Assembly (NCBI GenBank): GCA_039090855.1
Contig: CM077005.1
Span: forward strand, 19,755,921-19,819,920
Source: Macrothele yani
Lineage: Eukaryota > Arthropoda > Arachnida > Araneae > Macrothelidae
Length of the DNA: 64,000 nt
Reading direction: 5' to 3'
Position numbers and translations under genes: made by a program. The notes below the pieces were generated by a model, which ran no database searches, was not told the DNA's origin, and saw nothing but the letters and a program-made list of their open reading frames with translations. Shown here piece by piece: positions 46,775-57,912 of this stretch; positions within the stretch are counted from its first letter, which is position 1; each line of letters opens with the position of its first letter.

Positions 46775-47453
46775 CTAGGGGTGTTCAAATGAAAAGGTAC
46801 GAAACGTCATAAGAACGTAACCGTTAACATATTTGCCTATGCCACTATGGGAGAACGTAGCGACACATCTAGGGATGCGATTGGAGTCGCCGGCGTGGAT
46901 CGGAGCATGCGCGGGCGCCCGCATGCGCAGGAGAGAGCAGAGGCTCTTATAAAGAGCGCCGTCCAATTGACTACTTGTTGAATTCCTCCAGCAGAGACGA
47001 ACCATTAACTCCGATGTGTACTGTGTGACACTCCGAAGCCTACGCAGGTCCATCAAGAACAAAAGACCGGGGCTGCTCACGGCGGGTGTGTTTCTGCTCC
47101 ATGATAACGCGCGTCCACATGTCTCCAGGGTCACACACGCGGAACTGGCCAAGTTCCAGTGGGAGCAGCTTGACCATCCGGCCTACAGCCCGGACATGTC
47201 GCCCTGCGATTTCCATGTGATTGGTCCCCTGAAAAAAACATCTGAAAGGGAAGCGCTCCCACTCGGACGACGAACTCAAGGACGCTATGCAGGACTGGGT
47301 CTCGTCACGGCCACAGGAATTCTGGGAACAAGGAATCCTTCGGCTCGTTAATCAATGGGACCGTTGTGCTACGGCCTATGGTGTATACTTTGAATAAAGT
47401 CTTCATTTATACCCACAGTGTCGTTTCGTACCTTTTCATTTGAACACTCCTTG
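46775..47453 (+). mobile_element. mariner deletion derivative with TIRs
   Basis: A 679-bp element flanked by TA. TIRs CTAGGGGTGTTCAAATGAAA and inverse CAAGGAGTGTTCAAATGAAA match over about 30 bp (to ACGAAACG). A remnant transposase (about 46,990-47,390) keeps LHDNARPHVSRV (second Asp), YSPDMSPCDFHVIGPLKK (third Asp) and, after a frameshift at a poly(A) run, WVSSRPQEFWEQGI...LVNQWDRC. The HTH part and the first Asp block are deleted. Confidence 0.88.
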
Positions 47454-48061
47454 TATCTTCTTTATGGAGTTTGTTTGATATTTCTGAAGAATCCAGTGCA
47501 TCAATGTTCTCTAGGCATTGTGTAATCATATTAAATCTAATAAAGGCGACACATATACAAACAAACAAACAAAATATAAAATCCACTGCTGGAGGTCTTT
47601 TCCACAACTTTCTGTCTTAAGCTAGTCTCGTGATCCAAGTCATTCAAGCATGTTCTTGAATTTTATCCACCGATCTTCTACATGGTTTTCTTCTGAGTCT
47701 TTTCCTATTCCTTGATATCCAATCTATTATTTCAGTTGTCCAGCAATGATCAGTTCTAGCAATATGTCCAGCTTGTTGCATGTCAAAGATTTTATTGTGA
47801 TATTTATGTCATCAACTCCTGTCATTTCCTGATGCACGAGTTTCTCTACCTATTCTTCCTGATTATAACAAGCATGCACCTGTACCTCTCTCCAAAGGCT
47901 TTTAAAAAAATCTCCATTAATTTTTATCCCTTTGTTTTCCTAGAGGTATAGCTTGGTGAAAAGTCCTGCAGCACCTCATGGAAACATGCATTTTATGCAC
48001 TTGATCGCATTTTGAAAAGTAATGCCCATTCCAAACATAATAAATAGTACACCATTTTAAA

Positions 48062-48748
48062 AAATGAACTTTCAGAAGACAAAAGTGATGTTCAATGCTT
48101 TTACAAGAAATGAAGATTTATCGATTGATGGAGAAAAGCTGGAGATAACAGACACGTACGTTTATCTTGGATAGCAGATATCAAGTGAGGGTCACATTGA
48201 TGAAGAAATTAATTGGCGTACAAAACTTGCCTGGAGAGCTTTTGGAAGAAACAACATAATTTTCAAGAGCAATATGCCATTATGTCTTAAAAGAAAAGTG
48301 TTTGATCAACGCATCCTTCCAGTGCTTACGTATGGTGCAGAGACGTGGACCTTAACTAAAAGAGACATACAAAGGCTGCAGACAACTCAAAGAAGCATGG
48401 AGAGGTTCATGCTTGGAAGTAACCAGGAGAGATAAGAAGAGGAACTGGTGGATCCGAAAAATGACGAGTGGAAGACATTATCATCAGAGTTAAATCCCTG
48501 AAATGGCAATGAGCTGGACATACTGCCAGAAGGACAGATCATCGATGGACAGCCAAAATTTTAGATTGGATTCCAAGGGACAGGAAAAGACCCAGAAGAA
48601 GACCACATGGGAGATGGGTGGATGAAATTCGAAAGTATGCAGGAGTAACATGGAGGAGACTGGCACAAGACAGACTGTTGTGGAAGAAACTTGGGGAGAC
48701 CTTCATCTAGCAGTGGATTGATAATGGTTGACAATGATGATGATGATG
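48062..48748 (+). mobile_element. RTE-like LINE (family A), copy 3, with TSD
   Basis: 5'-truncated copy beginning at MNFQKTKVMFNAFTRNEDL and ending in the ATG/GAT tail. The flanking ACACCATTTTAAA is found at 48,049-48,061 and 48,749-48,761, a perfect 13-bp target-site duplication, with the Tc1 TIR continuing across it. A stop (near 48,172) and frameshifts (near 48,415 and 48,465) are present. Confidence 0.92.
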
Positions 48749-48990
48749 ACACCATTTTAAAGATAATGTTGTAAGGAATTCAAATCTTTTTACATATTTA
48801 ACATATGGAAATTGTTTTACATGTAGTGGATGAGAAGACAGAAGAAAACTGTAAAGCTAACAAATGTTTTTTTGTTTCTGGTTAACTACAAGAAACTGTT
48901 TGTCACGACAAAGAAAAAAATGAAACTCACTAAAGCTTTTTTCATTTATTCATTGAATGTTAAATATGTTTCAAGACATACAGACAATTA

Positions 48991-49212
48991 GCCGCCCCGG
49001 TGGCGCAGTGGTCTAAGGCGTTGGCCTCTGATCATTCGTCCGTAAGGGGTCCGGGTTCGAATCCCGGTCAGGCATGGATGTTGTGCTTGTCTTACGGCAC
49101 TGGCTCTCTCCCTTCCCTGGAACCAGTGACCCTAAATTAGGGACGGGCGACTGCTTATAGCCCATTGAGTTGCTCACGGTGGTCGTTAAACCTCCAATAA
49201 AAAAAAAAAAAA
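48991..49212 (+). mobile_element. tRNA-derived SINE (family 1), copy with TSD
   Basis: The best-preserved copy: head GCCGCCCCGGTGGCGCAGTG, B box GGTTCGAATCCCG, common body and a poly(A) tail of 14. The perfect 13-bp target-site duplication ATACAGACAATTA is at 48,978-48,990 and 49,213-49,225. Intact A and B boxes suggest that a pol III promoter could work. It appears to be one of the youngest insertions in the window. Confidence 0.95.
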
Positions 49213-49222
49213 ATACAGACAA

Positions 49223-50231
49223 TTAACAATTAATTGGGAAGCCTTTGTTTTTAATTACTAAGGTACATCTTCTGGGCATACTGCTCACAGGGTGTTCAAG
49301 CTCATACGTTGATGCTAGATGATACCAGAATGAAATTATAGCTTCAATTAACTGTACTTTATTTGTAGGATTCTTTGTACTCACATTCTGTTTCAGTTTC
49401 ATTCTGAAGTTATCTATCGGATTAAGATCCGGCGATTGTGGAGGCATCGCAATCTCTGGATTGATTTAGAAACCAACCATCTGTCCATTACTTGTGCCTG
49501 ATGGCAAGACACGTCGTCACATCGAAAGATGAAATCACTATTTGGGAACATGTTGACAGATGAAGGAAGTTTTTTTTTCTCCAGTACATGGACATATTGG
49601 GCAGCATTCATGTTACCTTCAACAATATGCAGTCTACCCACTCCATTAGCTGAGATGCAACTTCAGATCACAATGGCAGTAGGATGCTTTACTGTTTGAA
49701 CAGTACAGTAGGGTTTGAATCTTTCACTTTGTCAGTGTCGTATAAATGTCCTGCCTTTGTTGTGTCTCAAAGAAATTGTTGTTTCGTCACTCCAAATGAC
49801 CTTATGCCACTGATCCGTAGTCCATCCTTTATGATCAAATGCCCATTGTAGATGCTTTGCCCTCTTTGTTATTAATGAATGGCTTCTTCGCAGGTTTGTG
49901 GGCTCTTTAGCCATTTTCGTTCAGTCTGCAATTTACAGTCCACCTGAAAACAGTAACTGAACTGCAATTATAGCACAGTTTCTCACAGCTATCAAAAGTG
50001 GTTTTGCAAACTCAACCGAATGAGACTGCAGTCATTTCACATGGTACTTTTTCTTGGTATTCTCTTTCTCTGCCGCTCTTCCAAACTGTTAGTCATATTG
50101 AAATGACTAATGCATCTGCTAACCGTCGAGTGATGACAGCCACATTTCTTGGCAATTTGGTGACAGGACATCCCTTCATTATGCAGCACAATAGTTTTAG
50201 CACATGTAAGCACTTTGTCTGCAGGCAACAT
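49223..50231 (-). pseudogene. Tc1-like transposase, frameshifted
   Basis: Minus strand. HTH: KTIVLHNEGMSCHQIAKKCG and HHSTVSRC; then SLITKRAKHLQWAFDHKGWT, WHKVIWSDETTISL (first Asp), MGRLHIVEGNMNAAQYVHVL, a CDDVSCHQAQVM block (second Asp) and PPQSPDLNPIDNFRMKLKQN. The third residue is Asp in NPID where most Tc1 enzymes have NPIE; this may be a mutation, since the family spacing is that of DD34E. Several frame changes are present. Confidence 0.85.
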
Positions 50232-51007
50232 GCTTTAAACTAACAAATCAACCCTTCAGAAACATTACACAGCCTACATACAAGGCTCTCAACAACGAAA
50301 TAACAATAGTACTCATCAGGCACCTGGTATATACAAAGAAATCAGATGTCAGAGAGAGAGTGTAGCAGATTGAGCTAACAGATTTCACTTTTTGTTGGTC
50401 ATTTTTGTTTCTCAAGAGTCATTCTTTTTTCCATAACTGTAAAAATAATGCAGGCATATTAAATCTGTAAAAAGTGTTGAATTCCTCATGAAATTATCTT
50501 TAAAATGATGTACTATTTATTATGTTTGGAATTGGTATTAATTTTCAAAATGCGGTCAAATGCTTAAAATACATGTTTAAATGAGGTGTTGCAGGACTTT
50601 TGCACCAAGCTGTAGATTAAAAGATATTCAGCAATGTAATGGGGCACTGAAGGGTTTTGGAGATATGGTGTTGGCTTGTCTCACTCCTTTTCCAAATTTT
50701 ATAGGTGTAGTATCCTTAAACAGCTGGACTTTTGTGTTTGCATTTTTGTAGATGTTATTGTTTATGTTTATGTTTGTATTTTCAATGCCACATGATTTCA
50801 AAGACACTAAAACTGTTGATGGTTTTGTGAAATCAAAGGCCTTTTCATAATCAATAAAAGCCATACATAGTGGGAGTTCATATTCATTTGTTCTTTCATT
50901 TAGTTGTCTCAGTACATGGATATGATCTATAATGCTATAACTGCTCTAGAATCCAACTTGTTACCTTTGCTGAACCAAATTCAGTGGTTCCTTCCAGAGA
51001 TGCGACA

Positions 51008-51048
<41 letters not shown>

Positions 51049-51338
51049 AAAACACACACAAACTGAATTTGAAAATTGATCATAAATGATTGAAGCAGTG
51101 ATCAGATGGCTTGTAAACACGCTGGATGTAGAGTAAAATGTCATTGAAGCCACAGTTCCATATGATTCTGTTTGTCCAAGATATGAATTGTGTATGTTCT
51201 TGTAGTACCTAATCAACTGTTGATGGCACTTCTACCATGTAGATTTGTAATGATTCTCATTAGTAGTCAATTTTCCCATGTATTATTATTATTTGTGTGT
51301 GCTTTGTGTAATGTTTGTACTTGTGTGGTGATTTGCAG

Positions 51339-51400
51339 GTATTGGCAGTGACTTGGTTTGCTTGGGTGAGCAACCTCTTCATGCAGTCCCTTTATTCAAA
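51339..51400 (+). CDS. DEPDC5: DEPDC5/Iml1-like gene, exon 7 of window
   Basis: A 62-nt exon between TTTGCAG and GTAAGT. It completes the split Gly codon and reads [20 protein letters not shown], nearly identical to the [12 protein letters not shown] motif of vertebrate DEPDC5. It ends in phase 0. Intron 6, just upstream, is 9,046 nt and carries the Helitron, a mariner derivative, a 700-bp hairpin and a three-level transposon nest ending about 100 nt before this exon. Confidence 0.93.
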
Positions 51401-51597
51401 GTAAGTTTTTTTGTAAAACATTTTATTTAATTTTTGAAGAAAATTGAAAGAGGATAACATTTCATACACACAAATACAAGCCTGCAATATAAGTGAATGG
51501 CATTTATCTAATGTTATTTTCTCCCTTTTCTTGTGTTATAACATGAAGTGTTAAATGCAACTGAAGATATGTCACACACATTATATTAATTCTGTTG

Positions 51598-52580
51598 GTA
51601 CATACATACATACATATGTATCACTAAGCTGTTCTCTGAGATTCAAAGGTTAGCTGCAAAAAGAAATACAAACTACCAGATATTTTACTCACTGTTGTCA
51701 TATCAAACTTCTCCATTTACAGCGATCTTGACATACAACTCGGGCTTCACTGATATCCATTACACGCCGTACACAAGATCTTTTATACTTCATACTCATA
51801 ATCTTTTTCTCATGCAGGCACTCCTGAATCTGATCCATCCATGTCTTCCTTGGCCTTCCTCTGCCTTTCCTTCCTGCCACTTGGGCTAAAACGATTTTCT
51901 TAGTAAGCATCTGATCACTCATTCTTTCAACATGGCCAAACCACCGAAGCATATTGGTCTCCACCTTGCTAACAACATTTTGCTTCACATCACACAACTG
52001 CAATACATCTTCATTTCTCACAAAATCATATCGTGCCTTGCCACAAACCCCATGTAAGTAACGCATTTCTCCAGCACAGAAACGACTCCTATGTTTCTTC
52101 TGCAGTACCCAGGTTTCACTGCCATACATCAGAGTAGGAACAGTTACAGTTTCATACACAGCTATGCGGGACTCTCTAGAGAACCCATCATTCCTGTGAA
52201 AACCTCCCAGAGCAGCTATGACTTTCAATGAAGAATTCACTCGCCTACTAATTTCACCATCTAATTTGTTCTCTCTGTCAAACATGCTTCCTAAATACAC
52301 AAACTCACTCACCTGGTCAATCACAGTGCCATTTAGACTTACATTACATTCAGTGCTACCAGTTCCTCTCTCAAAAACCATAACTTTGGTTTTTCCCTTA
52401 TTTATACTCAGTTTGAATTTCATGCAAACTTTGTACATCCGAGACAACATACCCTGCAAATCACTTTTGCTCTCTGCCAACAGGACAGTGTCATCAGCAT
52501 ACAGCAATCTGCACACACGAATATCACCAAGACATAAACCATTATCATCTATTTTGTCATCACGCATGCACAGGTCCATA
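51598..52580 (-). mobile_element. LINE family B, 5'-truncated copy
   Basis: An open frame of 293 codons (51,698-52,579) without stops encodes the second half of a LINE reverse transcriptase: CRLLYADDTVLLAES (motif C, catalytic DD), KLSINKGKTKVMVF, VYLGSMFDRENKLDGEISRR, PTLMYGSETWVLQK, NMLRWFGHVERM and GRGRPRKTWMDQIQECLH. The 3' end carries a TACA/TATG repeat tail (51,598-51,618). It lies about 200 nt after exon 7. It is well preserved compared with the copy at 2,297-5,150. Confidence 0.85.
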
Positions 52581-53103
52581 AATATATTAAAACTGTTAAA
52601 TTATATAACCTATCTTCCTGCCAAAATTAATCAATATTTACATGTTTAGCTGTTGAGAACACATTTTTCCTCAGTACGTGATGCTGGTGTGAAAAACTAA
52701 AAAGGTGTAACATCTGTTTACAGAATTTTTCTTTCTTTCATTTTCCCCCTTTGCATTTGAGACATCTACAGTATGTTTCTTTACTTCCACATTCATTTTT
52801 TTTTTCATAGGAAGATAAAATCTGCAAAGCAAGACCACCTTTTTCGAACAAGCATGTCTACTTCCCAAGGAAATCCAGTGAACATACATATGACGATGAT
52901 CCAGTGATTCTTTTTTTGAAAAAAGTCAATTTTCAGTAGTGTAAGAACTTGGAAAAGATCTTAGTTTAAATATGCAAAGAGCTGCCGTTGCGGCAAGGTG
53001 AAGAAGGTTGGTGTTTAAATTCTTAACGAACTGAATAAAGAGCAAAAGTAAATTGCTCTTTGCATCTCATACAGAGGAAGAATAACCCACTTTGAATCTA
53101 TTA
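52581..53103. other. unannotated intron sequence
   Basis: No feature recognised between the LINE and the next Tc1-like element. Confidence 0.4.
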
Positions 53104-54336
53104 CAGTCAATGGACAAAACATTAGAGATACCTGCCTAATAGTGTGTTGGTCCTTCTCTAGAGTGAATAACAGCCTGTACACACTGAGGCATCAACTCCA
53201 CCAGATGTCAGAAAGCCCTGGAGTTAATGCCAGCCATGCCTGTTGCAGCATTGTCCACCACTCTACTCAAGACATCGATCCAGAATTCAGGGATCTGATG
53301 TTCCGTTCCACTGCATCATTGCATCCCAGAGAGTTTCCGCAGGGTTTAAATCTGGGGGACCTTGAGGGGGTGTGGGTGGGCATTGGGTGGTTCCAAACTC
53401 AGGTGAATGTTCCTTGAGCTATGCCTGGATGGTTGTGGTCCAGTAGTGCTACACATTGTCCTGCTGGAATTAGACCATTGGCTGCAGGATGTGCGAAGGC
53501 CATGACAGTGTGTGGGTGATCAGCCAGCACATGCTCGTAGCATGCAGTGGTTAAGGACCTCTCCAGACACACTAAGCAATCCAATGCATTCCATGAAGAG
53601 GCTCCTCAGACCATCACAGAGCCACCACCATCTTGAACAGAGCCAACCTGGCATGACGATGCCATGGCCTCATGCTGTTGGCACCATACCCTTCCGTCAG
53701 TTCTGTACGGCTGAAAACAGGATTTATGTGACCACACGATGCAGCGCCACTATGCAGAGGTCCAGTTTTGATGTTCCCGGCACCAGGTGTAATTTCCGAT
53801 GACAGACAGACACCAGTGGCACACGAGTAGGGCGACGGCTCCTGTAGCCCAGGGTATGCAGCGTGCACCATACTGTTCACTCGCTGATGCTGCTTTGAAG
53901 CTCCAACATTTAACCTGGATATGATTTCTGCTGCTGTTGCCAAGCTGTTCATCTGTACAAGCCTGGATAGTCTATGTTGACCCCAGTCATCAGTGGCGTG
54001 TGGTCGGATACCCCTTGCTCTCTGGACGCTGGTACATCTTTGTCGATGGTATACTCGCGTTTCATCCTCAATATGGTTGCCCTCAGGAACCCTACAGTTC
54101 TTACCTTTTTGGCGATAGAATGACCCACCTGTCTTGCGCCGACAGTGTATCCACGATCAAAGTCGTTTAGATCATCATGTTTACCCATGTTAATCAATTG
54201 TGATACACTCTTTGGAAACCCTGCTGTCTCCCCTATTTATCGCCTGCATTCGTTTTGGCTCTGCTTCACTCTGCGTGAGGGGGAGCTCATGCCAACCACC
54301 TATTACCTCTATCTCTAATGTTTTGTCTAATGAGTG
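53104..54336 (-). mobile_element. Tc1-like transposon with TIRs
   Basis: A 1,233-bp element flanked by TA. Ends CAGTCAATGGACAAAACATT and inverse CACTCATTAGACAAAACATT, with AGAGATA following in both. A minus-strand transposase is visible in pieces: KHDDLNDFDRGYTVGARQVG and SIAKKVRTVGFLRATILRM (HTH region, 53,949-54,197) and PDLNPAETLWDAM near 53,330 (third catalytic Glu). Many frame changes; the copy is old. Confidence 0.82.
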
Positions 54337-55911
54337 TATAACATAATCAAGGACTGCAATGACTAATGAAGGTTTACTTAGTGATTGAATGTGCAACTTA
54401 CATTTAAGCCAGGTTTTCATCCAAGAAGGTAATATCCACCTTCCTGAAAATGTCTGAAGACTATTGAAGGATACAAGTGCTTTTTTTTTTTCAAATGGAG
54501 AAGTGTTTTGTGAAAACTATACAAGAAAGAGGATGTGCATGTGTGTGTGAAGAAATTGGGGTGGGGTGGGGTGGGGGATGTAAGATGAAAGCAAATTTTT
54601 CGAAGGCTGAAAAATTTGTATAGTTAAATATTTAGGCTTTAGATCTAGGACTAAAAATGTGGAAAACTCTTCAAAAAAATTGGAGAACTGTTGAATTTTT
54701 TATAGCTAGAAATGGTAAAAACCCAGAATCCTTTTTTCCCAAACTACTCACAGTTATCTCATCAAAGATAGATAACTGTGAGTAGTTGATTACTCAGTTA
54801 TTTTGCTTTTGCACTGTTTTAGTTTTTCATCTCTAGTGTGTAAATGCTTTGTTGAACCAGGCTAAAGAAAAGGTGCATTAACATGAGTTGTTGAAACAGT
54901 ACATATTCATATCTGCAAAAAGACTTATATGAGAGATATGTGTATAAGTTTTGTGGTTACAAAGACTTCCTTAAAACATGTGCTTTGAACAAGAAAAACT
55001 AAAAAAGAAATATGAGGTGGCTATGTATATAAACTTACAATTAAAGAAAAAGACTTGCATTTCAGTAAAAGATACCTCAAGGTAAAGCTGAGGAATTTAA
55101 GCCAGTAATGTAATGCGAGCTGAAAGGACAAATACATAAAAATTAAAAAGTGTATTAATATGAGTGTGTAATGTTATACACCTTGAAATAGACGGATGTT
55201 AAGATTTTTTATGAGAGATGTCTGAGGAAATTTAAGTGTGTGTGTGTGTGTGTGTGAATGAATCCTTGACCAGTACTATCTTGTATGGATCACAATGCAA
55301 AAAAATTACGTAGTTTCATGCTGAAATCTACTTGTTCCTGCTTTAATCACCCCAACCTGTTTCATGCAGATTGACCACACAATTTTCTACAGCAGATAGC
55401 TTTTTTGATGCTATGAAGAAGAGTTAAAGACAGAAACAAACACTATGTAGATCTGAGCTCAGTATTCTTCTGAATCGGTATAAATAACCTTATTCATTAT
55501 CTGAAGAATGTTGTGCACAAAAGTTTTGACTAATAGATCTTATTTTGAGCAGAGGTATGTAAAGAGTGGAAATTGTCATTATGAATTGGCTTTTCCTTAG
55601 AAATCTGATAATTACGATTCAACAACTGCTTCAAATACTTAATGGAAAATTGACTTGGAAGAATTTGCATGAAATGCCATTGCCATCCACAATGAGTTTA
55701 TGAACATCATGCATACATATTAGCTCCACTAAGCTGTTCTGAGATTTAGAAATTACCTCCTCAAGGAGAGTCATAGATATATTATCATGAAACAACCCGT
55801 GGAAATGCATGGCAAACACACAAGCACATATTATGTTTTGGATATGAAATATTTGAATATTCAACTATGACCACATAGCAAACTTAGAAAACTTGAAAAT
55901 TATGTTTTTTT
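54337..55911. other. unannotated intron sequence with small hairpin
   Basis: No gene. A short inverted repeat at 54,743-54,787 (ACTACTCACAGTTATCT and its inverse, 8-10 nt loop), a GT run (55,236-55,255) and a GGGGT run (54,559-54,577) are the only notable items. Confidence 0.45.
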
Positions 55912-57912
55912 TTTTTCAGGTAGAACCATTTAATGGTGGTTTTAACTGTTGTAACTTTTTACATGTTATATTTCCTTTGAGTGAAAAGCAATTTCTCAGT
56001 TGGAAGTTATTAATATTCACTGCGAATATATATCTCGGTTATCGAATGTGATTCAAGGAAAAATCTTTCATGTACCTCTCGGTTGTAGGTGGTCGATGTT
56101 CAAAACTTCGCACGGTTGTTCTCATCAGGTTCTTGAGTGTAGGTTTTTTAGAAGTTAGTCTGCACATTTTCTTGAGTAGGATATACTTTTTTAGTTGAAA
56201 TACCGGAGGCACATAAAGATAAAGGAGATGTGAAAAATTACATCGGAAAACTTGAGAAAATGGAAAAATGAATCACTCGAAAAATATATTCGCATGAGGA
56301 AATGCAATCACCAAAAAAAAAAAGTCAGACTTCCTGGATGTATTGTCCGATGCATTTGGGCAGATCTGTCTGCCATCTTCTGGGACCTCTGGTCGTCCAT
56401 CCTCTGTGCAGTCTACGTTGAATATGCCATGTGCTCAGTTTGGGAATCTTTGTGTGTTATACGTCATCGGATGTGTTGCGTTGCCACTCCTGTGATTTGA
56501 AGACTTTTTTTATTTTTTTATATCTGCGTGTTTGCATTGTTTCTGTTCTGTTTGCCTTCCCATTTTTTGTTGTTCTCTTCTATCAGTATCTTCCATGGAA
56601 ATGGCATTTCTACTCCACTACTAATGTTGCAGTTTTTTTTTTAGTTACGATTGCTTTGGCAAAAAAGATGGTCTTTTCAGTTGGTTGTTTGCAAACAATT
56701 TCGATGTTTTCAAATTCTGGCATTGTGTTATTTTTTATGCAATATTGTACAAGTGCTGTTTTTTCTTTCTTTTTTTCTTAGTTCTTCATATGTTGTGTCA
56801 ATCTTGTTTTTAATTTGTTTCTTGTGCTTCCTATGTACTTCACTCTATTGTTGTTATTGGTTGGCTTAATTGGAATGCTATATATTCTTGCACTGTCTAA
56901 TAGTTATGTTTTTTCTCTGTTATTGATTATTATATTCTTGTAGTCTTTTACTGAAATTCCAATATCTAGATGTTGTTTTTTGCATTCCTTTTTGATTACA
57001 TTTGTAACCTGTTTTATGTATTGAAATTTACCATAATATTTTATATTTTGCTTGGTTTTATTATTAGGATGTTTATACATGTAAATTACTTTTTTGACAT
57101 CTGAGGTGGTATATCCAAATTTTTTTTTTGGCTGTTGTTATTATCCACTGAAGTTCTTTCTCCTTGAAAAAGTTATTGCTGGAATGTGTGAAGGCTCTAT
57201 ACACCAAACTTCTGATTGCTGATATTTTATATGCCTTTGGATGGTATGAGTTTGCAGGTATAAGTATTGGCACATAGGTGGGTTTTCTATAAGCATGGTA
57301 TTTGCAGGATGTTTGAGTTTTTATTATTGTAATATCTAAGAAATTAATCATATTTTCATTTTCTGATTCCATTGTAAAGCAACACATCCGATGATGTATA
57401 ACACACAAAGATTCTCAAACTGAGCATGTGGCATATTCAACGTAGACTGCACAGAGAACGGATGACCAGAGGTCCCAGAAGATGGCAGACAGATCTGCCC
57501 AAATGCATCGGACAATACACCCAGGAAGTCTGGCGAAGTTTTTTTGGTGATTGCATTCCTCATGCAAATATATTTTTTGAGTGATACATTTTTCCGTTTT
57601 TTTTTCAAGTTTTCCGATGTAATTTTTCACATCTTTGTCTTCACGTGCTTCCCGTAGTTCAACCAAAAAAGTATATCCTACACTCAAGAACCTGATGAGA
57701 ACAACAGTGCGAAGATTTGAACATCGACCACCTACAACCAAGAGGAACATGAAAGATTTTTCCTTGAATCACATTCGATTACAGAGATATATATTCGCAG
57801 TGAATATTAATAACTTAGAACTGAGAAATTGCTTTTCACTCAAAGGAAATATAACATGTAAAACGTTACAACAGTTAAAACCATCATTAAATGGTTCTAC
57901 CAAAAAAAATAA
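55912..57912 (-). mobile_element. Penelope-like element with inverted terminal repeats, copy 2
   Basis: Inverted repeats of about 535 to 570 bp (55,912-56,480 and 57,379-57,912), about 90 percent alike by eye, enclose a 0.9-kb centre. The outer 225 bp match those of the copy at 13,049-14,617, in opposite orientation in the window. The centre holds the minus-strand end of the RT and the GIY-YIG nuclease only. It shows that the full inverted repeat is much longer than in copy 1, where the left arm is truncated. Confidence 0.8.
56500..57400 (-). pseudogene. Penelope-like RT end plus GIY-YIG endonuclease, copy 2
   Basis: Minus strand. ENENMINFLDITIIKTQTSC, YHAYRKPTYVPILIPANSYH, YKISAIRSLVYRAFTHSSNN and FFKEKELQWIIT give the post-catalytic part of a Penelope RT (FLD motif and YRKPT). 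A frameshift near 57,120 is followed by traces of the nuclease (IYSIPIKPTNNNN near 56,880, RVKYIGS-like, AKAIVT near 56,650). The catalytic YxDD region is absent. It is colinear with 13,258-13,894. Confidence 0.75.

Larger units (their letters stand above)
47949..50612 (-). mobile_element. Tc1-like transposon with about 115-bp TIRs
   Basis: TA-flanked. Inverted repeats at 47,949-48,061 and 50,498-50,612 are about 85 percent alike by eye and start TAGCTTGGTG / CAGCTTGGTG. Inside are a minus-strand transposase (49,223-50,231), an RTE (48,062-48,748) and a SINE (48,991-49,212). Without the nested insertions it is about 1.7 kb, normal for Tc1-like elements, although the TIRs are longer than those of the other Tc1-like copies here. 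Confidence 0.88.
47575..51240 (-). mobile_element. outer RTE-like LINE split by a Tc1-like element
   Basis: The two flanks of the Tc1-like element are parts of one minus-strand RTE. The 5' part (50,613-51,240) reads RQLNE-type sequence, MAFIDYEKAFDF (motif A Asp) and GKGVRQANTISPK (motif B). The 3' part (47,575-47,948) resumes exactly where family A continues (ENKGIKINGD), then jumps to the C-terminal region (MTGVDDINITIKSL, RWIKF). The motif C (FADD) to ETWTL region is deleted. The copy is clearly more diverged from family A than the copies at 1,360 and 48,062, so older. Confidence 0.75.

Noticed and set aside
49010..49080. True tRNA gene in SINE family 1
   Set aside because: A and B boxes are present, but the sequence recurs with a common body, poly(A) tail and target-site duplication, so it is a SINE.
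54190..54420. 76-codon minus frame at the end of the Tc1-like element
   Set aside because: It spans the TIR and flanking sequence; no transposase similarity.
57680..57720. CCTGATGAGAAC...GCGAAG in the Penelope terminal repeats as a hammerhead
   Set aside because: The CTGATGA and GAA parts fit a core, but the 12 nt between them do not form a stem II, and copy 1 reads GCAAAG.
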